From positions 124,001-188,000 of the forward strand of contig JANOZM010000004.1 in assembly GCA_031429355.1 (NCBI GenBank): 64,000 bases of DNA. Reading direction: 5' to 3'. This document shows positions 44,104 through 52,897 of this stretch, in pieces. Each line of letters starts with the position of its first letter. Within the stretch, counting starts at the first letter, position 1. The translations under genes and the position numbers were made by a program. The notes below the pieces were generated by a model. That model was given only the letters and a program-made list of their open reading frames with translations. It was not told the DNA's origin and searched no databases. This DNA is from JANOZM01 sp031429355. GTDB taxonomy: Bacteria > Pseudomonadota > Gammaproteobacteria > Burkholderiales > Burkholderiaceae_E.

Positions 44104-45492
44104 ATGCTTAGCCTTGCCAACCTCCCCGCTTCGATCACGCATATCGAATGCGCTTTTTCAGATTACACCTCGGTAGCGCGTGGCAAAGTAATTACGCGTG
44201 CCGAGTTTATTAAAATGTTGGGTTGTAAATTTCCTAGTGTGGCTTTTGGCATTACTTTAAATTCTGGCGAACCACCCGCAGTGTTTGGTCCTTTATTACC
44301 CGCTACTTACGGTGATATCGATTTACGCGCCGATCTTTCCAGCTTGCGCTTAAGTGGTTTGGCCGATCACATCGCCACCGTTATTTGCGAACCCGAAGGT
44401 GTGCTGCAAGGCTCGGCCGGACCGTTTGATATCGCGCAAACCAGTGCACGCCGAGTGTTGCGCAACATCGAGCAAGCCTATGCCGCGCGTGGTTTAAAAC
44501 TATTGTGTGCGCCCGAATTAGAATTTCAATTGCTAACGCGCACTAGCGATGGGCAATCGCTACAAGCGGCGCGCCCTTGGCCCGACGCGCCCGTGCAAGA
44601 ATGCGAAAGCGAATCGTATTCTCTAGATCGTCTTAGTTTGTTTCAACCGTACTTTGATGATTTGTTGCAAGCTTGTGCGCTAGAAGGTATTCCAATGACG
44701 GGCTACGCCCACGAAGCATCGTGCTCGCAATTTGAAGTTAACTTTTCGCCCGCAGCGCCGTCGCAACAGGCTGATGCAGTTTGGCGCTTTAAACGCCTTG
44801 CGCGTGTAATCGCAGCCCGACGTGGGTTTATCGCAAGCTTTATCGCCAAGCCGTTTGATGATCAACCTGGCAATGGGATGCATTGGCATCTTTCGATGAC
44901 CGATTTGCAAGGGAAAAATGTATGCGCTGCTGGTGCTGATGCCGGTGATGCCAGCGCTTCCGATACTCATTTAAGCGCTGAGTTTATCAGCAATACTTTG
45001 CGCCACTTTATTGGCGGTATTCAATCGACCGGCGCCCAAGCCATGCCCTTCATGGCGCCCTTCGATCATTCGTATCGGCGCTTCTTACTAAGCAACGCAT
45101 CCCCTGCAAACTTAGCGTGGGGATTAGACGATCGTGCAGTAGCGTTACGCGTTCCCGAAAGTGATGCCGGTAACCGCCGTGTAGAGTTTCGCTTGCCCGG
45201 TGGTGATATTAACGCCTATCTTGTGATGGCTGCGGTATTGGGCATGGGCCTGCATGGTTTACAACAAAAGCTAGAGCCATTGCCTGCAGGAATCGAACCC
45301 AACCAACGCATGCCGTTATCGTTAGAGTCGGCCTTGTCCCAACTGCGTTCAAGCACGGTCTTGCGTGAAGTGTTGGGCAACCCGTTGGTTGATTTATATA
45401 CAGAAATCAAATCGTACGAATCACTTCAGCGTAATGGTCTTAGCGACCCGTGGCGCGAGTGGGATTTGCGTTATCTAGTAGAGCAAGCATAG
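44104..45492 (+). CDS. Glutamine-synthetase-family ligase (possibly gamma-glutamylpolyamine synthetase)
   Basis: 462 aa. Catalytic-domain signatures are present: APELEFQLL, FSPAAPSQQADAVWRFKR, GNGMHWHLSM (ammonia/ATP site region), and NRRVEFRLPGGDINAYLVMAAVLG. It lacks the adenylylation-loop tyrosine context of housekeeping GlnA and resembles PuuA-like enzymes that glutamylate amines. No other polyamine-catabolism gene is adjacent. It is the last intact host-like gene before the IS91-bounded region. Confidence 0.85.
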   Translation: MLSLANLPASITHIECAFSDYTSVARGKVITRAEFIKMLGCKFPSVAFGITLNSGEPPAVFGPLLPATYGDIDLRADLSSLRLSGLADHIATVICEPEGVLQGSAGPFDIAQTSARRVLRNIEQAYAARGLKLLCAPELEFQLLTRTSDGQSLQAARPWPDAPVQECESESYSLDRLSLFQPYFDDLLQACALEGIPMTGYAHEASCSQFEVNFSPAAPSQQADAVWRFKRLARVIAARRGFIASFIAKPFDDQPGNGMHWHLSMTDLQGKNVCAAGADAGDASASDTHLSAEFISNTLRHFIGGIQSTGAQAMPFMAPFDHSYRRFLLSNASPANLAWGLDDRAVALRVPESDAGNRRVEFRLPGGDINAYLVMAAVLGMGLHGLQQKLEPLPAGIEPNQRMPLSLESALSQLRSSTVLREVLGNPLVDLYTEIKSYESLQRNGLSDPWREWDLRYLVEQA

Positions 45493-45507
45493 CTAATAAG
45501 CAACGAT

Positions 45508-45709
45508 TTATTCAGTAATTTTTGAGCGTTCAATAATGCGTTTGTAGGTAGCGGCTTGCTGCTCTACAAACACTTTGGCTTGCGCCGAATCTAATGGCCT
45601 TAAGCTAAAGCCCGAAGTTTTACTAATTTGATGCAGCACAGTGACTTCGGCACTAGTGCCCAATAGTAATAAGTGGCCGTCGTTGCTACTCGCCACCACG
45701 CGTTGTGTA
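45508..45709 (-). pseudogene. Remnant of a Bug/TctC-type solute receptor gene
   Basis: About 67 codons in one frame, reading IATQRVVASSNDGHLLLLGTS followed abruptly by FVEQQAATYKRIIERSKI. The first part resembles the N-domain (VAxxxPDGYTLLxGTS) and the second the extreme C-terminus of tripartite-transporter receptors of about 320 aa. So it seems to carry a large internal deletion, and the 5' end is cut by the IS91 remnant beginning at 45710. The identity is moderate; the truncation is clear from the junction. Confidence 0.45.
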
Positions 45710-46047
45710 GCAATGCCAAGCGATCGAGAAGATTCTGAGTCACCTTGGATTAGATCCGCAACCGCTGCCCCGCGCGCCAGCGCGCGGACAAATGGCGTTC
45801 TGAGGCGTTAGTTGTAAAAAGACAAATTAACAACGCAATAGTTCAGCCCAAATATTCTGGCTGTGAAGCTGGCCGCCTGCAATGCGAATTGGAGCAGATT
45901 AAAGCGGATTTTTAGAGGTACTTTTGCGCTTTAAAGGTCCGTTCGCCGAAACAAACAAGCATAGGTGCCAGCAGACAATCGAGTTAACTGGCAATTTATT
46001 GAACTAAAACAATCGACGAGGCGGTAAAATATCGTTTGAAATTACTA
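45710..46047 (+). mobile_element. IS91-family 3' end, copy A
   Basis: 45710-45803 encodes the last 31 residues of the same transposase as copies B and C (NHLGLDPQP-like end through GQMAF-stop). The next about 245 nt match the sequence downstream of copy B nearly base for base until GAAATTACTA at 46047, after which A and B diverge. IS91 elements carry their rolling-circle origin at this end. It is noncoding up to the start of the AAA-FtsH gene at 46118, where a promoter must lie. Confidence 0.85.
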
Positions 46048-46117
46048 AGCGCCTGACGTTACGGCATGCGTTTTAGCTTAACATTGCGTAACTTATTTTT
46101 ACGAAAAAACTCCCGCA

Positions 46118-49100
46118 ATGAGTCAATTTATAGATGCCTTGAAGGTAGCAAAATTTGTATCCCGCTACCTGAAAAAAGACACCATTGACATTGAAACAAT
46201 TGAAATAGCGCATTGCTTTTTTATGCCGAATAGCGCTCTCGACAACCTGTTGGTAGCTGAGTACGCAAACTTTGTAGTAGCCGACTCGGGCCATTCGGAT
46301 GAGTACCCGATTCTAGATTTTGGCCGAGCTATTCTTGATTCGTACGAGGCTTTGCCATCAGTAAATCTTGATGTGGCGGCTGACGCATTGCGCAAAAAAA
46401 TTACTGGCAAAGCAGCAGCCGATCTGCTTAGCCTTTTCCCAGCCGACCAAAGTCCCAAGAGCTTCCAGATTGAGTGCTTGAGAAAACTGCCCGCTGACAA
46501 AACGGACATCTTGCAGTTTTACGCGGACCAAGCCATCAAAGATCAGGTTGAGAGTTTTCTCTCTGATCTCGACCTGGCTATTGAAAAAGCTGTCCATTTT
46601 GTGCGCAGTGCGACCAAGCCAGCGACCCCGGCTGCTACAAGGGCTGGCTCCTTGGTAATCCCCAACCCAGGGTCACTCGAGCCTGCGCGAAAAACGCAAG
46701 ATATTGTCAAGCTACGAACGATGCTTGAGTACAAAGTGCTTGACCAGCCCCTTGCTGTTGAGCAGTTGTGCGAGGAAATACAAGCCCGTGATTTAGGTTT
46801 GATGGCTGGTGATCAACCCATTATTTTTACTTTGGTCGGTCCACCCGCCACCGGTAAAACTCTGGCGTGCAACACGCTTGCCGAAGTGTTCTGGGATCGC
46901 CCCTACATCGTCTTCAACATGGCTACATTCAGCAACGCTAACGAGGGCTTTGGTCTGACTGGGGTCAGGTATGGGTATGAATCTGCAGGTTCTGGCCGAT
47001 TGACCTCCTTCGTTTTAGAAAACCCTAACGCACTTGTGGTGCTTGACCGCATTGATCTCGCCCACCCCATGGTGCAAAACCTGCTGGTACCGTTATTTAC
47101 TGAAGGTGCGTTGAATGACGAGTACGGGTTTGGTGGTGAGGCTGATAAAGGCAGACCCAAAACACGCAAAGTGTCTTTTAAAAGCGCCGTAGTGCTGTTC
47201 ACTACCAACGCATGCGAGGATGTTTGCGAGCGGGCTGACTTTCGCAAGCTGTATGAACAACAGCCGCAAAACGTCATAGCTCTCATACGTAACGAGTTAA
47301 GTCGGGCAACGAATACATTCAGCAAGCGAAATCCGTCATCAAGCAAAGGCGAGGAGAGCGTTACCAGCGGGCTGGGCAGTTATCTCGGACTGTCGCGCAT
47401 ACTGCCTTTCCGCAACTTAGGATTACAGGCGCTCAGCGCAATCACCCTCAGCAATTTGGAAAGCTTGACTGACCGTTTGGCAGCGCACTCGGTCACTGTT
47501 CAGTTGCTACAGCCTAATGCAATTGCGTTAGCTCTAACTGTTGCGCAAGGCCCTGAAATTAACGCTAACGAATTGGCAAATTCCGCATTGCGCGGCGTAT
47601 TAGCGGCGTACATTCAAAACATTGACCGCAAGGCAAACGACCCGTTAAAAACGTTAAGCATTACCGTGGCCGACGAGGCTGGTGTGCTGGCCAACCTGCA
47701 AGCACATGCCCCCGCCAAGGTGCTACACAACATGATGCGCCGCAGCGAAACACTGGTGTTTGACATTTCAGCAAACCGCACAGGCGACGACCTGACTCTG
47801 AAATTCTACAACTTTTCGATGATGCGCGTACCAGTTGCAACTGACTATGGCCGTGACGGCGGGATGACCATTGACCTGCCCACTCAAAAGTTTGCCGACG
47901 TGTTTGGTCACACCCACATCAAAGGCCGCTTGTCTGAAGTGGTGCGCCTGCTCAAGCAGCCAGCCGATGCGGCGGGCAACGCTATTGCGCTGCCGAAAGG
48001 CATGCTTTTGCATGGGCAGCCGGGTACCGGTAAAACTATGTTGGCCAAAGCCCTTGCCGCAGAAGCAGACCTGCCATTCATTGCCACAACAGGACCCCAG
48101 CTGCTGGACAAAGATTTGATCGCTACTGTTTTTAAGCGCGCGCGCAAGTTTGCACCCTGCCTGGTGTTTATTGACGAAATTGACGCACTGGGTGTGCGCG
48201 GCGCAGGTGGTGTTGACGTGTGCATCAACCAGCTGCTGACCGAGATCGATGGCTTTACCGAGTCGCGGGATGGCGGTGTGTTTGTCATCGCTGCAACCAA
48301 TTGCCGCAGCAAGGTAGACCCGGCACTCACCCGCTCAGGCAGGCTGGACCTGTGCCTGGAAGTGCCCATGCTGGACCGTGAAGCGCGCGGCCACTTTATA
48401 GACAAGCTCAAGCAGCTACCCCATGCGAATGTATGGAACGCAGACCTGCTGGTAGAGCTAAGCGCAGGCATGACAGGGGCTGACCTGGAAAAGCTATGCC
48501 GTGAGGCTACGGTAGACCTGATTCGACGCCCTAGAGCCAACATTACCCAGGCGGAACTGCTGGAGCAGTTGAACGTTATCAAACATGGTGCGCGGGTTGA
48601 GAACCCGCCCCTGCGCGAGCAATTGGCAGCTACTGCTTATCACGAGGCAGGTCACGCCATTGTGTCGATGGTGCTGAATCCAGATGTACATATAGAGCAA
48701 GTCACCATCGTGCCGCGCGGCAATGCATTGGGCTTTACAGCCTATTCCCCTGAAAGTATGGAAAGTCGACACTTTAATCGCAATGAAGTCATGAATCTCA
48801 TGTGTGTTGCCCTGGCGGGCCGCGTGGCCGAGGCCAAGCAGTTCCCGGCCAATGGCAATGCAGGAGGTGAAGACGCAGGCGCAGCCAGTGACTTGGCACA
48901 AGCTACCAACTTGGCTTGGCGCGCTGTTACGCAGTGGGGCTTGGACGATGAGTTTGGTTGGGCCTGCATGACGCCTTTTGAAGCCCGCGTGCCTGCCGCT
49001 TGGCGGGCACTGGCTGTCACGCGCGTTAATGAGTGGCTGGGTGAATGTAAAGTTCTAACCGCTAAAACAGTGAATGACAACTGGTCCTCAATCGAAAAAC

Positions 49101-49183
49101 TAGCTAAAGATTTACTGATTTGCGAAGTCGTGGATGGCATCCGGTTGCGACAAACAATACAAAAAAATTTAACTGAAAGCTAA
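46118..49183 (+). CDS. Fusion of ClpB-like AAA module with FtsH-like AAA-M41 metalloprotease
   Basis: 1021 aa, no transmembrane segment. N-terminal about 200 residues are unrecognised, mostly helical. First AAA module (about 200-400) follows the ClpA/B D2 pattern: Walker A GPPATGKT (241-248), GYESAGSGRLTSFVLENP, and a Walker B-like LVVLDRID where the catalytic Glu is Arg311 (D310 kept), so it probably binds but hydrolyses ATP poorly. Second module is FtsH-like: GQPGTGKT (633-640), LVFIDEID (D686, E687), RSGRLDLCLEVP. The M41 protease has zinc motif H842-EAG-H846 and third ligand D925 in GAASDLAQAT. All protease residues are intact. FtsH is normally membrane-anchored; here the next gene may supply the membrane part. 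From about 47.8 kb leucine codons become CTG-rich, unlike host genes. Confidence 0.92.
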   Translation: MSQFIDALKVAKFVSRYLKKDTIDIETIEIAHCFFMPNSALDNLLVAEYANFVVADSGHSDEYPILDFGRAILDSYEALPSVNLDVAADALRKKITGKAAADLLSLFPADQSPKSFQIECLRKLPADKTDILQFYADQAIKDQVESFLSDLDLAIEKAVHFVRSATKPATPAATRAGSLVIPNPGSLEPARKTQDIVKLRTMLEYKVLDQPLAVEQLCEEIQARDLGLMAGDQPIIFTLVGPPATGKTLACNTLAEVFWDRPYIVFNMATFSNANEGFGLTGVRYGYESAGSGRLTSFVLENPNALVVLDRIDLAHPMVQNLLVPLFTEGALNDEYGFGGEADKGRPKTRKVSFKSAVVLFTTNACEDVCERADFRKLYEQQPQNVIALIRNELSRATNTFSKRNPSSSKGEESVTSGLGSYLGLSRILPFRNLGLQALSAITLSNLESLTDRLAAHSVTVQLLQPNAIALALTVAQGPEINANELANSALRGVLAAYIQNIDRKANDPLKTLSITVADEAGVLANLQAHAPAKVLHNMMRRSETLVFDISANRTGDDLTLKFYNFSMMRVPVATDYGRDGGMTIDLPTQKFADVFGHTHIKGRLSEVVRLLKQPADAAGNAIALPKGMLLHGQPGTGKTMLAKALAAEADLPFIATTGPQLLDKDLIATVFKRARKFAPCLVFIDEIDALGVRGAGGVDVCINQLLTEIDGFTESRDGGVFVIAATNCRSKVDPALTRSGRLDLCLEVPMLDREARGHFIDKLKQLPHANVWNADLLVELSAGMTGADLEKLCREATVDLIRRPRANITQAELLEQLNVIKHGARVENPPLREQLAATAYHEAGHAIVSMVLNPDVHIEQVTIVPRGNALGFTAYSPESMESRHFNRNEVMNLMCVALAGRVAEAKQFPANGNAGGEDAGAASDLAQATNLAWRAVTQWGLDDEFGWACMTPFEARVPAAWRALAVTRVNEWLGECKVLTAKTVNDNWSSIEKLAKDLLICEVVDGIRLRQTIQKNLTES

Positions 49184-49189
49184 GTTTAA

Positions 49190-51106
49190 ATGCCAATTTC
49201 CAAAGTACAGCAAATCGAAAATTTCCTTCCCGATAAATATTTGTATGAGGTTCAATTCGGAATTTATAAAGATGAATTGCTTGATAAAGAAGAGTTGCGT
49301 ATTGTTGCGTTGGAGCCGCTTGCAAAAAAAATAAACGATATAACATTGTCAAAAAATATCGAATCTGTCGTGGACTTAACCGCCAAAATCGAGCCTCCGG
49401 CAATAGAACAAGCATTGCCGCTTTGGCTGCGTGAAAATGCGACGCCCAAAATTATCAAAAGCACGGCTGTTGAGCAGCCGGGAAGCGATAAACCTGAACA
49501 AGAAAAAGAGTCTTACAAAAAGCAAGAAAAGCTTGATGACAAAACCCACCCAAATGGCCAGAGGTCTGATAAAAATATCACGACACCTGAAGAGGATAAG
49601 CGTGCTGAAAGTGATGCAGCTAAGAAAAAAACATTCGGCGAAAAACTTCTACTGCCAAAGGAGAAACAGGGGGTGGAGGCAATATTTCGTGCAACCAACC
49701 CACTAAAGATCTACGACAGCGATCAAAAGTTATCGCAGCTTCTCGCAAGAGCATATTTTTGTACAGCAACTGTGGAGGTAAATCAATCTCGTTCTGTGCC
49801 GAATATTGCTGGCGAATTCGTTGTGTGCTTCACACGCGAAGGTTCTTCGACTACGAATCAGAAATTTTCCCCAGATATTGCGTTGGTAGCCAGAATATAT
49901 CTCTTGGTTGCGATATCCAAATTAAAAGTAGAGATGCGTGATTGCCTGCAGGAATTAGCGGAACGCTTTGAAAACGTCAAAAAAATAAACATTAATAAAA
50001 ATGATGGAAACCAGTTGAAACAACGGGGGGATAGGTGGATACGGCGATTTGAAAAACTTTCGCTATACATGTCCGACATGAGGAAGTTAGCCAATTTGCT
50101 ATCTGAAACTCATGATTCCGAGAAAGCAAAGAAATGGACTATTTCAACAAAAAACTTTATTGCAGCTAGTTGGTGGAACACGGAACATTTTCTATCTGTC
50201 TTTGTAAAAAAGATTATCGGGAATTTTCAATGTCTAACCTTGCTTTGGATTTCTGTCGTATTGGTGATTGCAGGTTTATTCTGGGGCTTGCTTGGGCCAG
50301 TTAATGGTTTTCAAGGTCTATCGAGTGCGACTGTATCGGTATTAAAAGTAGCACTAGCGGCGCAGTTGGCGTTGTTCGCGTTGCTGGCACTGAATTTTAA
50401 AAATATCGAAGACCGCGTGCACGACAAAATCCTGGAAGAAGCGAACGCCAAGCTTAGTAACATTTTGTCTGAGTTAACACAGACCAACGCAAATGTAGCT
50501 TCCTTGAACACAAATCCCGAACCTGCTGGGCACGTGCCTGAGGTTTTGCTTCGGCATTTTGATGAGGTGCTCCATGTGAAGGAAGCGGTCACTGGCCTTG
50601 AAAAAGTGATCCTTGCGCGACAACGAAACGTATCAGCCCAAGTTTCACACATTAAAGAACATCAAGAGCGAGCACGTCGTGCAGCAACAGCAGCAGCGGG
50701 TGGCGTTTTTACTGGATTTTTCACGTTTGAGGTAGGTGAGAGGGTTTTCAAGTTCATGCATCTAATTCATGGGCAGGATGAACGCAGCATGTTTTTTTGG
50801 CTGACCACCGAAGCGCAGCAGTTTGCCAATCCTGATTTGGTAAATGCCCAAAAACGCCTACCACCTGAGCTGCTGGAAGCCTATAAAAATTGTGTTGCAG
50901 ATGGCGGTAAAGGCTGCACAACTGTTCAGCAAACGCTAAGTCCAGTCCAAATTCGGGAGCATTTCATGAAGCAATACCAGCAATCGGAAATGCACGCTTA
51001 CGGGCTGCTGTTGGCAATTACGTTGGTGGTAAGTTTGATCGCCGCTGCAATAGGTTGGCGTAAGCCCGCCGAAGAGCAAGCCGGTACGCACGGTGGGCAT
51101 CATTGA
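49190..51106 (+). CDS. Membrane protein with coiled coil, partner of the AAA-FtsH protease
   Basis: 638 aa, not recognised as a known family. Residues about 80-165 are a charged, low-complexity linker (Lys/Glu/Asp-rich). About 165-345 are soluble alpha/beta. Two strong membrane helices follow (about 349-370, LLWISVVLVIAGLFWGLL; about 383-404, KVALAAQLALFALLAL), then a coiled coil (about 405-440) and a helical region (AVTGLEKVILARQRN). A weaker hydrophobic patch lies near 500-515. A last membrane helix (about 603-622) ends in a His-rich tail (GTHGGHH). Starts 6 nt after the protease stop, so operonic. A role as membrane anchor, sensor or effector is inferred only from context. Confidence 0.85.
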   Translation: MPISKVQQIENFLPDKYLYEVQFGIYKDELLDKEELRIVALEPLAKKINDITLSKNIESVVDLTAKIEPPAIEQALPLWLRENATPKIIKSTAVEQPGSDKPEQEKESYKKQEKLDDKTHPNGQRSDKNITTPEEDKRAESDAAKKKTFGEKLLLPKEKQGVEAIFRATNPLKIYDSDQKLSQLLARAYFCTATVEVNQSRSVPNIAGEFVVCFTREGSSTTNQKFSPDIALVARIYLLVAISKLKVEMRDCLQELAERFENVKKININKNDGNQLKQRGDRWIRRFEKLSLYMSDMRKLANLLSETHDSEKAKKWTISTKNFIAASWWNTEHFLSVFVKKIIGNFQCLTLLWISVVLVIAGLFWGLLGPVNGFQGLSSATVSVLKVALAAQLALFALLALNFKNIEDRVHDKILEEANAKLSNILSELTQTNANVASLNTNPEPAGHVPEVLLRHFDEVLHVKEAVTGLEKVILARQRNVSAQVSHIKEHQERARRAATAAAGGVFTGFFTFEVGERVFKFMHLIHGQDERSMFFWLTTEAQQFANPDLVNAQKRLPPELLEAYKNCVADGGKGCTTVQQTLSPVQIREHFMKQYQQSEMHAYGLLLAITLVVSLIAAAIGWRKPAEEQAGTHGGHH

Positions 51107-51173
51107 AGTCTGACTGGTTTGCCCTAATTGTGTTTTAGTGTCCTAAAATTAACCAAATCTAAGAAAGATAGTT

Positions 51174-51647
51174 ATGACAGAAAAAATTGATGCAAAAAAT
51201 TTAGCAGAGCGCTATGTGACTGCCGTCCAGGACCAACTGGGTTTGCTGGCAAAAAAAGACGATTCCGATGACGTGGTTTTCAAGCATCCTGATTTGGGTA
51301 CGTTTTACTTCTCTTTGGATGCCGCACATGACCCTGAATACTTCATGTTGGTGTTTCCGAATTTTATGAACAAAGATGCTACCGGTGGCGACAGGTTAAA
51401 GCTGCTGGAAGCGGTCAATATAGTCAACCGCAGAGCAAAAGGCGCCAAACTTTGCATGCGAGATGGCGACGACGGGCCCTCAGTAACGGCATCTATTGAG
51501 TGCTTTGTAGCCGGCCCAGACGAAGCGCCTAGCCAAGAGTTTTTAAATGCCATCATCAAGCGCACGATGTCATCTATTCGGGCCTGTGCCTCAGAGTTGA
51601 CGAAAGAGGTTAACAAGCCTGGAGCGCCCGCCACCAGCGCAATCTAA
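51174..51647 (+). CDS. Small YbjN/secretion-chaperone-like protein
   Basis: 157 aa, acidic, soluble. Helix (IDAKNLAERYVTAVQDQLGLL), a beta meander (DDVVFKHPDLGTFYFSL; YFMLVFPNF), LLEAVNIVNRRAKGAKL, and a C-terminal helix pair resemble the YbjN / type III chaperone fold, a tentative call by pattern only. It follows the membrane protein by 67 nt with an AAGAAAG-type ribosome-binding site. Plausibly an adaptor or regulatory subunit of the protease/membrane pair. Confidence 0.7.
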   Translation: MTEKIDAKNLAERYVTAVQDQLGLLAKKDDSDDVVFKHPDLGTFYFSLDAAHDPEYFMLVFPNFMNKDATGGDRLKLLEAVNIVNRRAKGAKLCMRDGDDGPSVTASIECFVAGPDEAPSQEFLNAIIKRTMSSIRACASELTKEVNKPGAPATSAI

Positions 51648-51665
51648 CGGGTGGGTTTAAAACCG

Positions 51666-51800
51666 ATGCAATTCAAAGTTTTTTGTTTTGTAATCGCAAT
51701 TTTTTGCAGTACGGCACGCTTGTCCGCTCAACCTAATCCCAGCCATCACACTCCATTGCCATCGGCTGCATTTGACACGGTCAAGCTATTAGGTTTGTAG
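51666..51800 (+). CDS. Small secreted peptide, hypothetical
   Basis: 44-codon ORF too short for most callers. It opens with a clear signal peptide (FKVFCFVIAIFCSTARLSA) followed by a short Pro/His-rich tail (QPNPSHHTPLPSAAF). The start lies 18 nt after the stop of the preceding gene, and its stop shares a base with the GTG of the next small ORF. Could be a peptide of the protease operon or the remains of a larger secreted protein after a frameshift. Confidence 0.4.
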   Translation: MQFKVFCFVIAIFCSTARLSAQPNPSHHTPLPSAAFDTVKLLGL

Positions 51801-51958
51801 TGATTGACGTGCATGTGCTGCCAACCGCAACAACACAAGACATCACAGCTTTGCTCACACAGGCTAAAGCTCGAATCGTCGAGCAGATGGGTGTAACTGG
51901 CGTGCTGAGGGTTGCGTTTGACATCACGAGCCGCGATGAAAGTTTGGCGGTTTTTTAA
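51800..51958 (+). CDS. Small hypothetical ORF
   Basis: 52 codons from GTG 51800, overlapping the previous stop by one base. Reads MIDVHVLPTATTQDITALL and continues through a helix (TQAKARIVEQMGV) and strand (TGVLRVAFDIT). Together with the preceding secreted-peptide ORF it may be one gene split by a frameshift. No homology recognised. Confidence 0.35.
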   Translation: MIDVHVLPTATTQDITALLTQAKARIVEQMGVTGVLRVAFDITSRDESLAVF

Positions 51959-51997
51959 AGCTTCACCTATCGTCAGCGCCGTTAAATTTAGAACCCC

Positions 51998-52897
51998 ATG
52001 AAAAAACGCGACTTTGTATTTGTGACTGCTGCTTCCACCCTGGCGACGCCTTTATGGCTTGCCGCACAAACGAAAGGCATCAGTGTGATGAAACGCTTGG
52101 TTCGCCAAGGCGTATTGGTTCAAGAGCAAGATCAATGGTATGTGGCAGACGGTGTTGCCCAAGATACAGATGCCAGCGCATTAAGGCCGCTGCAACACGG
52201 CTCGATTGTTTACCGCATTGCCTTTGGTCCTAGGGCCGGTCGCAAGGTTCTGACCTTGCGCGAGGCGATGCCGATTGATACTGAGACCGACTATGAACGT
52301 AAACCGTTATGCGCCAACGAGCAAGGCTTTAGCTTGCACGCAGCCGTGCGCTGCCACGCCAACGAGCGATTAAAACTTGAGCGTTTATGTCGTTACATTA
52401 CCCGCCCAGCGCTGGCTAACGACCGAGTTAAGATTAACGCCAAAGGGCAGGTAGAGCTAAAGCTAAAGACCCCATGGCGCGATGGCACCACGCATCATGT
52501 GATGTCGCCGTTGGAGTTTATGCAACGGCTAGCGGCATTGGTTCCAAGGCCACGATTGCACTTAATCCGATTTCATGGGGTATTAGCACCGAATGCGAAA
52601 TGGCGCTCAAAGGTCGTGCCGCAAGGGCAAGACAACGCTAAAGCTCTGCGCGCAACGCCAACGGCAACCGACTGCCAAGAGCCACCTGAACACGGTAGAC
52701 CGATGCGTTTGGGTTGGGCCAAACTATTGAAGCGGGTGTTCAACCTAGACCTAACTCATTGCCTGCAATGTGGAGGTGAATTGAGAATCGTTGCAGCGAT
52801 CCTGCAACGCCAAGCGATCGAGAAGATCCTGAATCACCTTGGGTTAGATCCGCAACCGCCGCCCCGAGCGCCAGCACGCGGACAAATGGCGTTCTGA
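51998..52897 (+). pseudogene. 5'-truncated IS91-family transposase fused to a foreign signal-peptide start
   Basis: Residues 1-28 (MKKRDFVFVTAASTLATPL onward) are the signal peptide of an unrelated exported protein. From about residue 29 (ISVMKRLVRQGVL) the frame is IS91 transposase: GPRAGRKVLTLREAMP, GFSLHAAVRCHANER, CRYITRPALAN, VMSPLEFMQRLAALVPRPRL, HLIRFHGVLAPNAK and the zinc-like HCLQCGGELR. The N-terminal catalytic half, including the rolling-circle tyrosines, is missing, so it is inactive. The chimera marks where the element's truncated 5' end joined other DNA. Confidence 0.85.

Noticed and set aside
47908..48582. 224-codon antisense ORF within the FtsH-like region
   Set aside because: Ser/Arg-rich low-complexity translation, a shadow of the CTG/GCC-rich coding strand whose protease motifs are clear.
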